Assembly: GCA_030685235.1 (NCBI GenBank) | Contig: MU839107.1 | Span: 1 to 64,000 of the forward strand | DNA: 64,000 nucleotides | DNA from: Copromyces sp. CBS 386.78 | Taxonomy: Eukaryota; Ascomycota; Sordariomycetes; Sordariales; Sordariaceae | Direction: 5' to 3' | Shown: in pieces, positions 21,747-33,154 of the stretch | Layout of the letters: each line of letters starts with the position of its first letter | How positions within the stretch are numbered: position 1 is the stretch's first letter | Translations under genes and position numbers: made by a program | The notes under the pieces: generated by a model | Database searches by the model: none | What the model was told of the DNA's origin: nothing | Seen by the model: the letters and a program-made list of their open reading frames with translations, nothing else

Positions 21747-22680
21747 CTACCACGCGGCTTTCTTGCACAACCTCCCCGTCTGCAACGTCAACCACTCCTC
21801 CTGGCCCTGCTGCACCTCCCACTCCTCACTCCCCACAGCAGTAGACGCCCAGAACAGGCCCGTAGGATCAACCTCCTTCTTAGGTAATTTTCTCGAGTCT
21901 CTCATAAGGTACCTACTAGTTCGTCCCAAAATACGCCTCCCCAAACCCCGGCTCCATACCTAACATCTCCCTCATTCAGATATCCACCGGGGCCATAAAC
22001 CCTCAGTTTACCCATCCAATCCTCGGTAATCTTCCTGTTAACAGCCTCCACGCCAGCCCTATCAAGGTTGTTGGCATCCCACGCGGTGCCGAAAATGCCC
22101 AACCACAGCGCGTCGCGCCAGTGCGACTGGAGTTTGCAGCCGAGTCGGGCGTGCCGGGTGGGGCTTTAACCTGGAGGTTATACTGGATCATGACGGAGCC
22201 GTCCTCGATGACGGAGCGGACCGGACGGCGTCCATCATGCCGACGAGGGTCTCTTCGTCTTCCCAGTTCTTGGCGGGGAATAAGCGGGAGGCGGTGCGGA
22301 TGGAGGTCGTGGTGCCGACGGCTTCGGCTTCCATGTCGGGCGGGAACAAAAAGTTGGCGGCCCAGGCGGTCGTAGTAGTTACCTATCGTACTCAAAAAAC
22401 TTGGGGCCGCCGTCGCCGTCGACGAACCCGGCGTTGAAGCCCATCTTGTTGGTCCACTCGTCGAGAAGCGGCTGGACGAGCGTCTTGAACTCCGCTAGCT
22501 TCATGCCGGGGACCCAGAAGGGGACCATGCGGCAAATGAAGCCGCCGTCGGTGCCGGTGCCGGTGCCACTGCCCGACATAGGAGGGGACATGGAAGATCT
22601 GCGAGTATCCCTGGACGCCCACCTTGGCGTACTCGGGGAAATGGCGCCAGTATGTACACTACGTAGGCGTACATGCCCTC
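21747..22680 (-). pseudogene. Relic of a berberine-bridge-type FAD oxidoreductase
   Basis: On the minus strand, consecutive pieces in different frames read as the second half of a FAD-linked oxidase with a C-terminal BBE domain. From 22591 to 22379 a piece contains VPFWVPGMKLAEF and ends FFEYD. From about 22370 to 22215 comes a piece with DMEAEAVG and LFPAKNWEDEETL. From about 22130 to 21902 comes GPGGYLNEGDVRYGAGVWGG, the BBE signature. From 21900 to 21747 comes VDPTGLFWASTAVGSEEWEV and the C-terminal stop. At least four frameshifts and one stop separate them, and no set of introns repairs this. The FAD-binding N-terminal half is missing. The family oxidises alcohols, sugars or alkaloid-like substrates with covalently bound FAD. 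Composition is normal, so decay is by indels, not RIP. Confidence 0.8.
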
Positions 22681-23380
22681 CCGGAAGACGTCGTTGGGGA
22701 AAGCGCTGTTGTTTCTATGTCCCACCCGAAACGACGACAAAGGTCATTCCCGTACTCTGTCAAGAGAAAACAAGAGGGGGATCATCGCCTCAAGTACTTT
22801 TCCCGTCTTCTCTGCCCTTGTTTCCCTCTTGCTTCTCCTGGGGCCGTGGTGCTTTCGGCGGACTCACCCAAACAAGGTAGTATTCCCAGTCTCTGGCGTC
22901 ACATGCCATGCCGCCCTTGGTGGTGCAACGACATGATGGCCATGGAACCTCATGCCCAGGGCATCAAGGGGACCTTGGCCTAGGTAGTTGGCAAGTCGGG
23001 AGGAGTCGAGGGAGGAGAGTCGTGCCGTCGAAAGAGGGAATTGCCGCGAGGAATCGGAGGTTTGACAAGGTGTGGTTGTACGGGCCGGCAAGTTATTTCC
23101 GAGTGACACTGATAGACTAAGAATAGTTGGTTTCGAGAGAAAAACGCCATGTCTGTCTTCTTGTTGTTTGGCAAGTGTCGTTGCGGCTGGAGAAATTCGC
23201 TGGGGGTTCTGGAGGAGTTCTGGCAGCACAAGGGCCGATGTAACGGCGCTGCAGTTGCCCTATAATAGTGCGTGGTCCGAGCAGTTAACGCTACAATGTA
23301 AGCGGCCGCACTGCATTACAGTACAATACATAGCAGCTTCTCATTCGGGCGGTCCCGGTCATCTTCAACTTTTCGTCCAG
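22681..23380. other. Spacer upstream of the FAD-oxidase relic
   Basis: No feature can be supported. It may contain the unrecognisable remainder of the oxidase N-terminus. Confidence 0.35.
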
Positions 23381-24032
23381 ACCAGCGATCGATTCAAACC
23401 AAAACAAAAATCTTTTTTGACCGTTTTATTTTGTTTTGGGTAAAAATCGACCTTTTGTTTTATTTCTCATGCTGCTTTGGTTTGTTTTGTATATTTTACA
23501 CCGGAATACACAATTTTCCAGCCTCTGAAATATACGTAAATACACACTTTTATCACCTATATCAACACTATTACACAACAAAAACAACCGGAAAAATTCA
23601 CACAACAAGCAAAGGCAATAACGAGCACAATAACGAGCAATACAACTGCTACGGGTTGCAGGATGGCTTACAGATTCACAACACTATGGGGGGTGATCGC
23701 CAGCGAGTCTTATGCACTTGAAGTCGACCAGCAGGGAGGCCAGTGCGACAACCCCCCTTACAACACCAACGAAATCATCCCAGTAAGCCACCGGAAGCTT
23801 TATTTTCACAGCGCGTTTGAATGCCCTCAAGCCTAGGTCCCTGTCATGCGATGGACCGGTTTGAACGGGTAAAATCTACCCCTTTCAATGTTCAGATCCT
23901 CGGGTCGAAATTTTTGGGTGTTTTAGCAAAACCGAACCGACCCGTTTTACCTGCTTTACCGCTCTTTTATTTTATTTTGTTTTACCAGATTTTATTTTAT
24001 TTCACATATTTTGTTTTGAATCGATCGCTGGT
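23381..24032. mobile_element. 652-bp inverted-repeat element
   Basis: The left end begins ACCAGCGATCGATTCAAA (23381-23398) and continues into CAAAACAAAA. The right end is its inverted copy finishing at 24032. T-rich subterminal stretches with repeated TTTTGTTTT and (A)CCGTTTTA words follow inward on both sides. The interior is non-coding apart from a short ATG-led stretch at 23662 of unclear meaning. No target duplication is obvious. It is probably a non-autonomous DNA transposon. Confidence 0.65.
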
Positions 24033-27002
24033 CCAGACCCAAGTCGTCGTCATCCTCAACTGCCAATATTCAACACTATCGATGCAGGCACAGCGCGTGT
24101 GTTCATCCGACCCCGGGCTAGTGTCAAGGAAGCGAATGCTCTGAGCAATGGCCCGGCCCGGGCCTGACCGGTCAGTGGTCTCTCCCCCAGCCGCTGGCTG
24201 CCACGAGGATTCTGGAATCTGGAGCCGTCTCTGGCGTCGCCTTGCATTCGCTTCCAAACTGTTTTTCTCGCCTCTGAGACCGAACGCCAACAAGTTCATG
24301 AAAATCTCTTGATATGGGTCATCCATACGATAAACCGAGGAGCTGGGTCAGGAACCGGATGTCATGTCCGTCAACTTTAGCCTAGGTTGCCATTGTGTTG
24401 TTGACATGGAAATACCCGACGACTCCATCGTGATCAACTTTTGAACTGACCGAGGTCAGGAAAAACAACAAGACCAATAACAACAACAATCACCCGGGGT
24501 CAACCATCAAAGATTGACCCTTTTCCCCATTCTCGTCATCTTACCCCATACACACATGGCATCTTGCTAGGGGAAAAAAAGGCAATTTCGCAGACTGGTG
24601 CTTCTGCCCGACTGTACACACTGTACCCTCGTCAACAGCAAAACCCTTTCCGGTGTGGAAGTAACAATCTTGGGTGCGTTTCATCCCCCCCTTGTTCTCG
24701 GTTCCCTTTTTGGTGGTGGTGTCAACTGCACCAAATCGCCTTGATCAAGCCACCTCGGTTCGAACGGAACGACTCTTGGCAAAACGTCAAGATAACCACA
24801 GTGTCCCCTTGCGACTGTTTTTATTCATTCATTATCGAAATGGAGGGGAGATGGCACCATCAGCGGTGCATTTGTCCATCAAGCCACTCAGTAATGAGGG
24901 GCGATAAAATAGGCGAGAAGAAATGTAACCAATCATTTTACATATTGTTATGGTGTTGGGGAAAGGAAGCCGGCATGCACCTTGTTTGACTTACCGTGGT
25001 GATCCCGGTTGCCGGCTATGTCGCCGTCATCTGGAGGTGGGGTTTGGGATAGGAATAGGGTTGTCTACACTATTACACGACGACGTCGGATTGACAGATC
25101 TACCCAAGGGCTTCCGAGGATCATTCATGTCGATCACAAACTGCGAGTGTTTTTTCGATTGAATCGACAACATGGAAGAAAGCAACGCCGGGCATTGAAC
25201 AGTGGTGACCTTGGACGAGAGCAAGCGCATCATCGTCCTTTCCAGTGATAGACTGTTGTTCAAAGTTCCCGGTCTCCATGCGGGTCAAATTGCCCCATCA
25301 ACAGACAGAGCGGAGGAGGGGAGAGAGAAGGGACGTTTTTGCAATGTGGAAGGAACAAGTCTGGATGCAGAATGTTAGGTTGCTGTGGATCCGTCGAGTG
25401 TCGTCGCTCTTTCCTCCGTCTTTTTGACTTGTGTTGAGATTTTCATGGTGACAAATTGTGCACCCGTGGACTAAGTAGAGGTACTTGGGTCGGGTCCGAC
25501 GGCAGAAGCCACTTGGACTCTTTGCCACACCTTTCACTCCCTGACACCAGCTACCATACATACGACAAAACGGCCATCAAGACGAGAAGGGGAAGCGATG
25601 ACATGAAACCCCCAAACTTGGGTTGCCTGCTGCGCAACACACTACTCAACACCTTTCGCTCCAAGTTAGCACGAACAAGCGATTACCAACGAGATTGGAA
25701 TAACCACGAGCATCCAAGTCATCGACGTTGATGCGCGTTCCTCGAATAATATACCAACCGTCCGAACCAACAGCCTTTTCGCGCGCAATGGCCTCGATGA
25801 ATCTTCTTTGACAAGGGACGACCATGTCGTATCAGAGATGTTGACGACATGAAACACCCAACCCCATGGCGGTGATCGGCTGCACGACTGTCCTATGTGA
25901 CATGACAAGACGACAACGGCTGGCAAAGTGAGGAGAAATTCCTCCTTGTGGGCTGAGGTATGGATCCCTTGAAATCATGTGCTTGCGGTATTTGTAGATC
26001 AGAGATAACCAAACTCTGGTTTGTCTACGATGCTGATGCTATCAATAGTTTACTAGCGCTGCGTAGCGCGTCAGAGACCCTGATTTTCACAAACACGGTG
26101 ATCATAAAACTCCGGAAGATAACGTGCAGAACAGGGACCAGCACCCGAGACCCAACCCTCGATATCAAATGCGCCTCATATGGATCGCCATGGACCCCAT
26201 GTGCCGACAAAAAAGGGCCTGTCGGCTTCTCACCTGACATCACAAGGCCAAAGATTGTCAAAGCAAGCGATTAAGAGGATGCATTAGCCCGAGTTGATGC
26301 AAGAGGACAATGGTGACGATCATTGGGTTTGGCGCGGGGAATCGCTGCACGTAGTCTCCGTACTCGCCGTAGTCTACTGCACGCCAATGATGGTGCGTCG
26401 TTGCGGCATAGTGCTTCGGCAGGGTCTGATTGGTCGACTCGGCACCCTGCTTGTGGACGTTGTGTTGGCACCCCGCAGTCGAATCATCCCACTTGGGGCT
26501 GACTGCTGAGGGGGATATCGAGGGATCACGGCATTCCGGGCCTTGGTTTGGCTTGCACCGCTGTCTGGGTAGGGCGTCGATGGACCACAACCGCGAGACG
26601 ACGCAAGCGCGGGATTGTTGGGTATCGATGCAGTGATTACCTCTAGGGATTCAAGCCGTGGCATGCGATGGGTTCATCTTTCCGAACCGACCTCATGGGT
26701 TGAGTGGTTATTTTGGTGTCATTGAGACTGGAGACAGCGCAGCGCATGTGGCTGGTCATCAACGCCGGAGCAAACATGAAGGAGGAATAAAACTGTGGAC
26801 GAGTCTCGCTCCCGTCTCCTCGCTTCCTGTCTGGCCTTCTTTCTGTCTTCATTCCCCACATCTGCACCATCGAGGATAGTTTCTTTTTGCTGGGTATTTA
26901 CCTACCAGCAGGCCCTACTGCATCTTTCTTCATCTTAACGAGTCAGTCACATCGCTGGACAATACTGCCATCAGAATCAAGATACCCCGCTTCACCATCG
27001 AC
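24033..27002. other. Intergenic region upstream of the BTB-like gene
   Basis: About 3 kb of normal composition with only short, overlapping, featureless open frames on both strands. No domain, tRNA or spliced gene can be supported. The end, with TCTTTCTTCATC and CATCGACATGG, is the likely promoter and leader of the next gene. Confidence 0.45.
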
Positions 27003-30000
27003 ATGGCGACCACAGTTCGCCCTCGTGGTCAGCAGCATGACCTGAATGCTCCTCCTGGAAAGCTTTCAACCCGGGCCGGCATCAAGCAACGCAGCCGGGA
27101 TGGCTTTGAGATCTCGTATGTCTCCTTACTAGGTACCTACCACAGACAACTCGCTGACAATGCCATAACAGACCCTTCACAACGCCCCTTGTAGCCCTCC
27201 AATTCTCATCGGGCCCTCCTCTCCTCGTCCACCGCGCCTTTCTCGAGCAACACTCCCTCCTCGCCGTCCTCTGCATCACCAACTCGGTCGCCTCTCCCAT
27301 CACCTCTCCAGTTTTGGCTCCTTCCCAAGGTCCCAGATCCCTCTCCAGCACAAGGACCACTTCCTACTTCTCTTCCACTCCTCAGTCTCCGGGAGCCTCC
27401 GGATATGCCATCAACTTCCCCGACATGTCCCCCCAAGCCGGCCACGTCCTCGTCCAATACCTCTACTCGCCAGACAAGTACCACACCCTCCGATATACTG
27501 GATGGCCAGTGGTCCCGGAACGCCAACTGACGGTGAGCCGCTTCCGGACGTCGGTCGAGGTCTATGGAGCCGCCAAGAAATATGAACTCGGCGGGTTGGA
27601 GCAACTGGCCAAGAAGGAGATGCTAGAGCTCGGAGGCCGACTGGACGCTTTTGCCGTCATTGGAGTGCTGGAACAACACAACGGTGAGGACCAATGGCTG
27701 GACGAGTTTGTCAAAGGATGGGCGAAAAAGGCATTCCAAGACCCAGCGAGGGTGTTGAGGGCTCAGGAGGAGGACGAAACACAGGCACAACAGGAATCAA
27801 CACAGGGCATGGCTTTGGCAAGAAAGTTCATCAAGGGCTTATTGGAGGTCTATGAAGAGATGAACTCGTCGACCAAGACACACGACATGGACGAGACGGC
27901 AGACGACTTCGCAACCGGACTGACGACACAAGTCGAGAGTCTCGGCCTTGAAGAGCCCCTTGCCCAACCGGCTGAAGTCGAAATCACAAAGGAGACTTTC
28001 TCCATCACCACCGAGACCAAGCATGTCGACTTCAACGATGCTCCCGTCCAGCAACACGAGCACACCATCTACCGACCAGTCACCCCACCCCCTCGATCCG
28101 AGTCTCCAAGACATGAACAAGACCATGTCAAAGAGCTCGAAGCGGACCAGTGGGTACCCCCTCCCACTTCTCCTTCGTTGGAAGCCGCCCTCGGTTTGCC
28201 GCCCGCTGAATTCAATGAACTGCCTACCGACGGAGCTGTAGAACTCTCTCCCAAATTCTCTCCCGAGTTCTCCATTGAGCGGGATCCGCATCACGAGCCG
28301 GATAGGCAGTCGATACTGGAGCCGGAGCCCGAGGCAGAGGAGCCGACCATGCTTCCATTGGATGCGGTTGTTGATGATGATATGCCGGCAGAGAAGGCCG
28401 AAGGAGAACAAGAGCACGAGGAGGAAATACCGGTTGCACATGCGCACAAGGAGGTGGAACACCACCAACAGTCACATGTTGAGCACGTTGAGCACCCGGA
28501 GCCCGAGGTCGCACAAGAGCACGAGTCCGAGCACAAAGAGTTGGCAGTTGAACAGGAGCCCGAGGTCAAGGAGCCGGAGGCCGAGTTGGAGACCAAAGAG
28601 GAGGAATCATTCAGCACACCCAACGAAACTATCAGCACACCCATGGAGGGTTTCGTCTACACCCCCATGCAAAAGGAACTCGAACGTCCCGTCACACCCC
28701 AACCCCGTCAGACACCGCCCGAAGGCCTGCGAACTCCTCAAAACGGCCTCATCTCCGAGTCCCACTCCCCTCTCTCCGTAACTGCCAGCCCCGGTAGCCC
28801 CAGCAAAAGCCGCAGGAAAAACCTCAAGAGGAAGGCCAAGCTGGCCGAAGCCAAGAAGCGAGTATCGGCAACCTTTTCGCCCGTCATGTCCGTCGCTTCT
28901 TCGGACGCAACACCCCCAGCCCGAGACATTGCGTCACCCGAGCCTCTCTCGCTTGAGGCATCCGAGGACAAACCTGCAAAAGGTATTTGGCACTGGACAC
29001 CGTCTTATGATGAAGGCAAGAATCAGAACAAGTCATTGACATGTTCAAACTCAGAGGAATCGGGCAGTACGGGAGTTTTGGCGGCACCTGTTGACATCTT
29101 TTCCGGAGGAGTTTATTTGCCCGAGGTTGCCAACAAGAACACTGCCTTTGAAGACGAGCTTACACGAGAGTCTGATCAGGCACCACAGGGGCCTCGCGAT
29201 TCTGAGACACCAAAGACGCAGACGGCGGCGTACGACCAGCCTAACATCAAAAAACGACCGCAAACTCCCGATCAACCAGTGAGTGAGGGACAGACACCTG
29301 GGGAGCAGACTCCCATCGACGAGCTTACCTCCAGCCCCAAATCTCCCAAGAAGAAGCGCAAGACAAAGAAAAAGATTGTCAAGCCCGCCGAAGAGTCCAC
29401 AGCTCAGTCAGAGACAGCCACTCCATCAGCAGAAACGCCAGCCGAAACACCCCATGAAACACCCCAGGAGACGACGCCCCAGGAAGTCCCCTCACGCCCC
29501 GGTCCTGCAAAGCCAACAAAGAAGACCACAAGAGACCGCAAAGACTCCAAACTCTCACCCGAGCCTACCGGAATCCTCCCACCACCGACTTCCAGCCCTT
29601 CCAGCCCGGAAATCCGTTCCTCTCTGCAATCACCACCGCAATCCCCGCCGCAACCAGCTTACAAGATCTTTTGGCCTTGGGGCTCCAGCAAGCAGGCAAA
29701 CCAGCCCAAGGACGGGCCGCTGAGCTTGGATCAGGCACTCGCTCCCGCACCAAAGCCTGAAACGAACCCGGAGCCATTGGCGCTTGAGGGCCAATCGGAT
29801 GCGCCCACGGATTCCGCCAGCTCGCCGCAGAGGAAGAACAAAAAGAAGAAGAGCAGTTCCAAGGTTGCTAGTGGTGGCGGTGCTCCTGTCGTGGAACCAG
29901 AGCCTGAGACCCAACCGCAACCGCGGGAAAGTGAGGCTGCACCCGAGGCTGCCGCTGCCCAAGCGCGGCCCGAAGTTACACAGCAGCATGTGCCCAAGGA

Positions 30001-32503
30001 TGACAAGGACAACACCAACACCGAGGACGTGGCCCAACCGGCACGGGATGAGGTGCAACATGAGGCCCAGCCAGTGGTGGAGCACCACGCGGTTCAACCA
30101 ACGACTGAGGACATGCTACCATCTGAGGCCCAACCGGAAGCGACCGTTGTCGACCATCCAACCCTCGAGCTCCAGACGCACATTATCGGCCCTACTGGTG
30201 CCATCATCGACACCCTTCCCACCATCCCGGAGCACATCACCCCATCAGCTTCGACCATCAACCTTGCCCAACCAAGCCTGACGGCCTCGGTGACTGACAC
30301 CCTTTCCCACTCGGTAGCGTTTACGGCTGTTGAGTACCAGAACTCTACGGCCACGTTACCGTTGCCGGTTGATGTGGGTGCTGTCGAAGGACTTCATGAA
30401 CTTGCTGCTGACCACCCGGTTGAGGTCGATCCGACAAGTATTGGTGAGACTGCAGGGGCAGAGATTGAAGTCTTCTCGACGCCGACACAGGAAGTACCTG
30501 GTGAGGTTCTTGTGCTTCCGGGTGAGGAACCTGAGACTCCGGGAGGAGGAGGTGCACCGCTTGTTGATGCCCACGATTTGGTGTCCAAGCCGGTTGAGCC
30601 TGCCCCCGAGTCAGCAACGGCCCCCGAGTCGCAGTCCAAGCCATCCAAGACCCCTATTTCCTCCTCCAACAAGGCAGATGACAAGCCGGCAGATCAACAG
30701 ACTCCCACTGAAGGCAGTACAGGTTGGGGATCATGGCTAGGCGTGCGGAAGAGCAAGAAGAAGACTGCCGACAAGGACAAGAGCAAGAAGGATGATGCCA
30801 AGAAGACGCTGACGTCCAAGGCCAGCAAGGCCAGCATCAAGGGCATCATCTCGACGTCCACGTCGGGGCCCAGCTCCGAACAGCCCCCCCAAGTTAACCC
30901 CGAAGCAGCCCAGTCCAGGACACAGTTGCCATCCACCGAGCCCCAGTCTTCCGCCGTCCCCGAACCGGACCAACAAACCCAGCGAGCTGTCAACTCTGTC
31001 AAATCCGATCCCGAACTTCGACCATCTACCTCGTCGTCGACCACCACGAACGATGCCGCCATGAGCCAGAGCCAGACTAGCACCACCAAGTCTAGTGGAT
31101 GGGGATTCCCGCTTGGAAAGAAGAGGAGGAACACCAGCGCTGCTCATGGACCCCCCGCCCCACCGGTAGTCGCTGCGGCTGCCACTACCGCGGCTGCAGT
31201 AGTACCACGGGCAATTCCCGAAGCGGTGCAGAGGTCTGCAGTCAGCGGAACCGAGGTAGCGGGAAGTCAAGGAAGTGGCAGCGGCAGCGCCAGTGGAAGC
31301 TTGGGTGCCGGTAGTTGGTTATTTCCCGGGAGCGGAGGAAAGGATGGAAAGGACAACAACAGCAAGGAGGCCCATGGTCATCATGGTGATGGTCCCGGGA
31401 AGGGGGGTGATGCTCCTGGGGATGTCGACAATTGGAAGGTAAACGGTGATGCCAAGGACGTCGTCGTCAATGAAGAAGAGCAGGACAAGCCGGTTGCGAA
31501 CAATGATCAGGTTGAGATGGGAATCAACATGAAGGAGCAGGATGGAAAGGACGACGCCACCGAGAGCGTCAAGGAAGCCCTCACGCACGAAGCCTCCGCC
31601 ATTGCTTCCGCCGCCGATGACGCGCTGAAAAAAGCGTTGGACGCGTTCACCTCCGTCGTCAGCCCCGTGCCCGTCAAGGACTCGGTCAACAAGGCCATTA
31701 GCACCGGTATCGACGCCGTGAACGATCCTTACATCGTACCCGCCTCTACCGAACCAGCCTCCGATCAACCGCCCGCAATCCCACCACCCAAGCGCCGCAC
31801 ACCCTCGATCGCTTCGGTCAACAACGGACACCGACAGTCTCCCGTCGCCGTCATTCCAGCTTCGCCACCCACCACCACCTCCAACAAGTTGAAGATTCCC
31901 GGTGAAAGCGAACAGCAACAGTTTTTTCTTGCCCCTGGCCAAGATGAACACCAGGGGCATGGCAGTAACACACAAGTACAGACCCCATCCGCGCCTAGTG
32001 GTATCGAGAGTCCTGGAGATGGGAGTAATCCCCAACACGCCGACGCCGAGATCACCGCTACCGTACCTAGCCTCTCTCTCGCCACTGCGCCCCCCGCTCT
32101 CACCGCGTTCGCCGCTGCTTCCGCTTCCGACGATGCAGATGGGACCACCACAAACACCAAAGGGTCACAAGTGGAAGGGAAGACATGGAAGGAAGATGTT
32201 CTGGTTGCAAGTGGGACTGTTGCGCAAGGTCAGGGACAAGCTAAGGGGCAGGAATCGTCGCCGTGGGCGGATGCGGCAGCAACGACAACAACGACTGCTG
32301 CTGGGAGCGGGAGTGGGAGCGGGAGTGGGAGTGGCGGGAATGGGAAGGGACTCTGGTCTGGGTCCGGGTCAGGGGCAGGAGGAGGGGCAGGAGCAGGGGC
32401 AGGAGCAGACCCAAAGCCAAAGGCCAAGACTCGAAGCGATTCGTGGAGTCTTTGGGGGATGTCGGGGAGGAGCAGCAAGCGGAATAGCGTGAGTAGTTCG
32501 TGA
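27003..32503 (+). CDS. Giant BTB-like protein with disordered, Trp-motif tail
   Basis: Exon 1 is 27003-27115 and exon 2 is 27172-32503. The 56-base intron has GTATGT, CTGAC and ACAG, and leaves a phase-2 join that is in frame with the long exon. The product is 1814 residues. Residues about 38-150 look like a degenerate BTB/POZ fold: the opening SSGPPLLVHRAFLEQHS resembles the usual VHK-x-L-x-x-S start, and YLYSPDKY follows. BTB folds dimerise or recruit cullin-3. From about 250 on the chain is disordered and rich in Glu/Pro/Ser/Thr/Lys, ending in Gly-Ser and Gly-Ala repeats and SSS. Six short Trp motifs, most beside Lys/Arg clusters, are spaced along it (coded near 28982, 29665, 30723, 31093, 31308 and 32440; for example GWGSWLGVRKSKKK). 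The function is unknown; scaffold or membrane/cortex tethering is a guess. The start ATG lies in CCATCGACATGG context. Confidence 0.85.
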
Positions 32504-32893
32504 GTAAGGTACCGTAGGTATGGGGCAGCAGTATGTATGTGTTGATGGGACGGGCGACTTGATGGGGTGGGGTAACGCTGGAGGTTTTCTGATCAGGGGC
32601 ATCTTTTTGCGCATGACGGATGACGGATGATTTGGGTTAGAGGTATGTTTTCAAGCTTGGACAGGTTGGGGGTTACTTGGGTTTGGTGACTGGTTTGGAT
32701 AAGGTATATCGGACATGTGCATTGCACACTTTGTTTCTTTTGTATCAACGCATATTGGCCGCCCTTTTTGCTTTCCTTTTGTACCAATTTCTTTTTTTCT
32801 TCTTCGTTTCTTTATATCATTTCTTTATATTATTTCATCAGCTAGTACGTATCCTGCGTTTTCAGTTCAGTTTTTGAGTTTTGTTGTTGGAGT

Positions 32894-32947
32894 GCGAGCT
32901 TTGCGTTGCCTGCGAGCTTTGCGTTGCCTGCGAGCTTTGCGTTGCCT
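32894..32947. repeat. Three perfect 18-bp tandem copies
   Basis: The unit GCGAGCTTTGCGTTGCCT is repeated exactly at 32894, 32912 and 32930. It lies in the 3' flank of the BTB-like gene. Confidence 0.95.
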
Positions 32948-33074
32948 GCCGAACGGTTACTGCACAGATGCACGCACATACGGAGGGAGGAGTTATGAGC
33001 ATATACGGATGGAGGAGTTATGTGTTATGTATGTATGTATGCCATTTCTATTCCAGTCTTTGCTGCTGCAGTTC

Positions 33075-33099
33075 GAGAGACAGAGAGAGAGACAGAGAC

Positions 33100-33150
<51 letters not shown>
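33075..33150. repeat. (GA)n purine microsatellite
   Basis: A 76-base all-purine run apart from a few CAGA interruptions, ending in an uninterrupted GA tract of about 40 bases. It is likely to be length-polymorphic. Confidence 0.95.

Positions 33151-33154
<4 letters not shown>

Noticed and set aside
23662..23780. ATG-led short coding-like stretch inside the inverted-repeat element
   Set aside because: About 40 codons, no second exon and no recognisable family.
32240..32487. Gly/Ser- and Pro-rich open frames on both strands
   Set aside because: They are shadows of the repetitive C-terminus of the BTB-like protein.
33072..33153. Arg/Glu repeat protein suggested by the GA tract
   Set aside because: It is a microsatellite read as codons, with no gene context.
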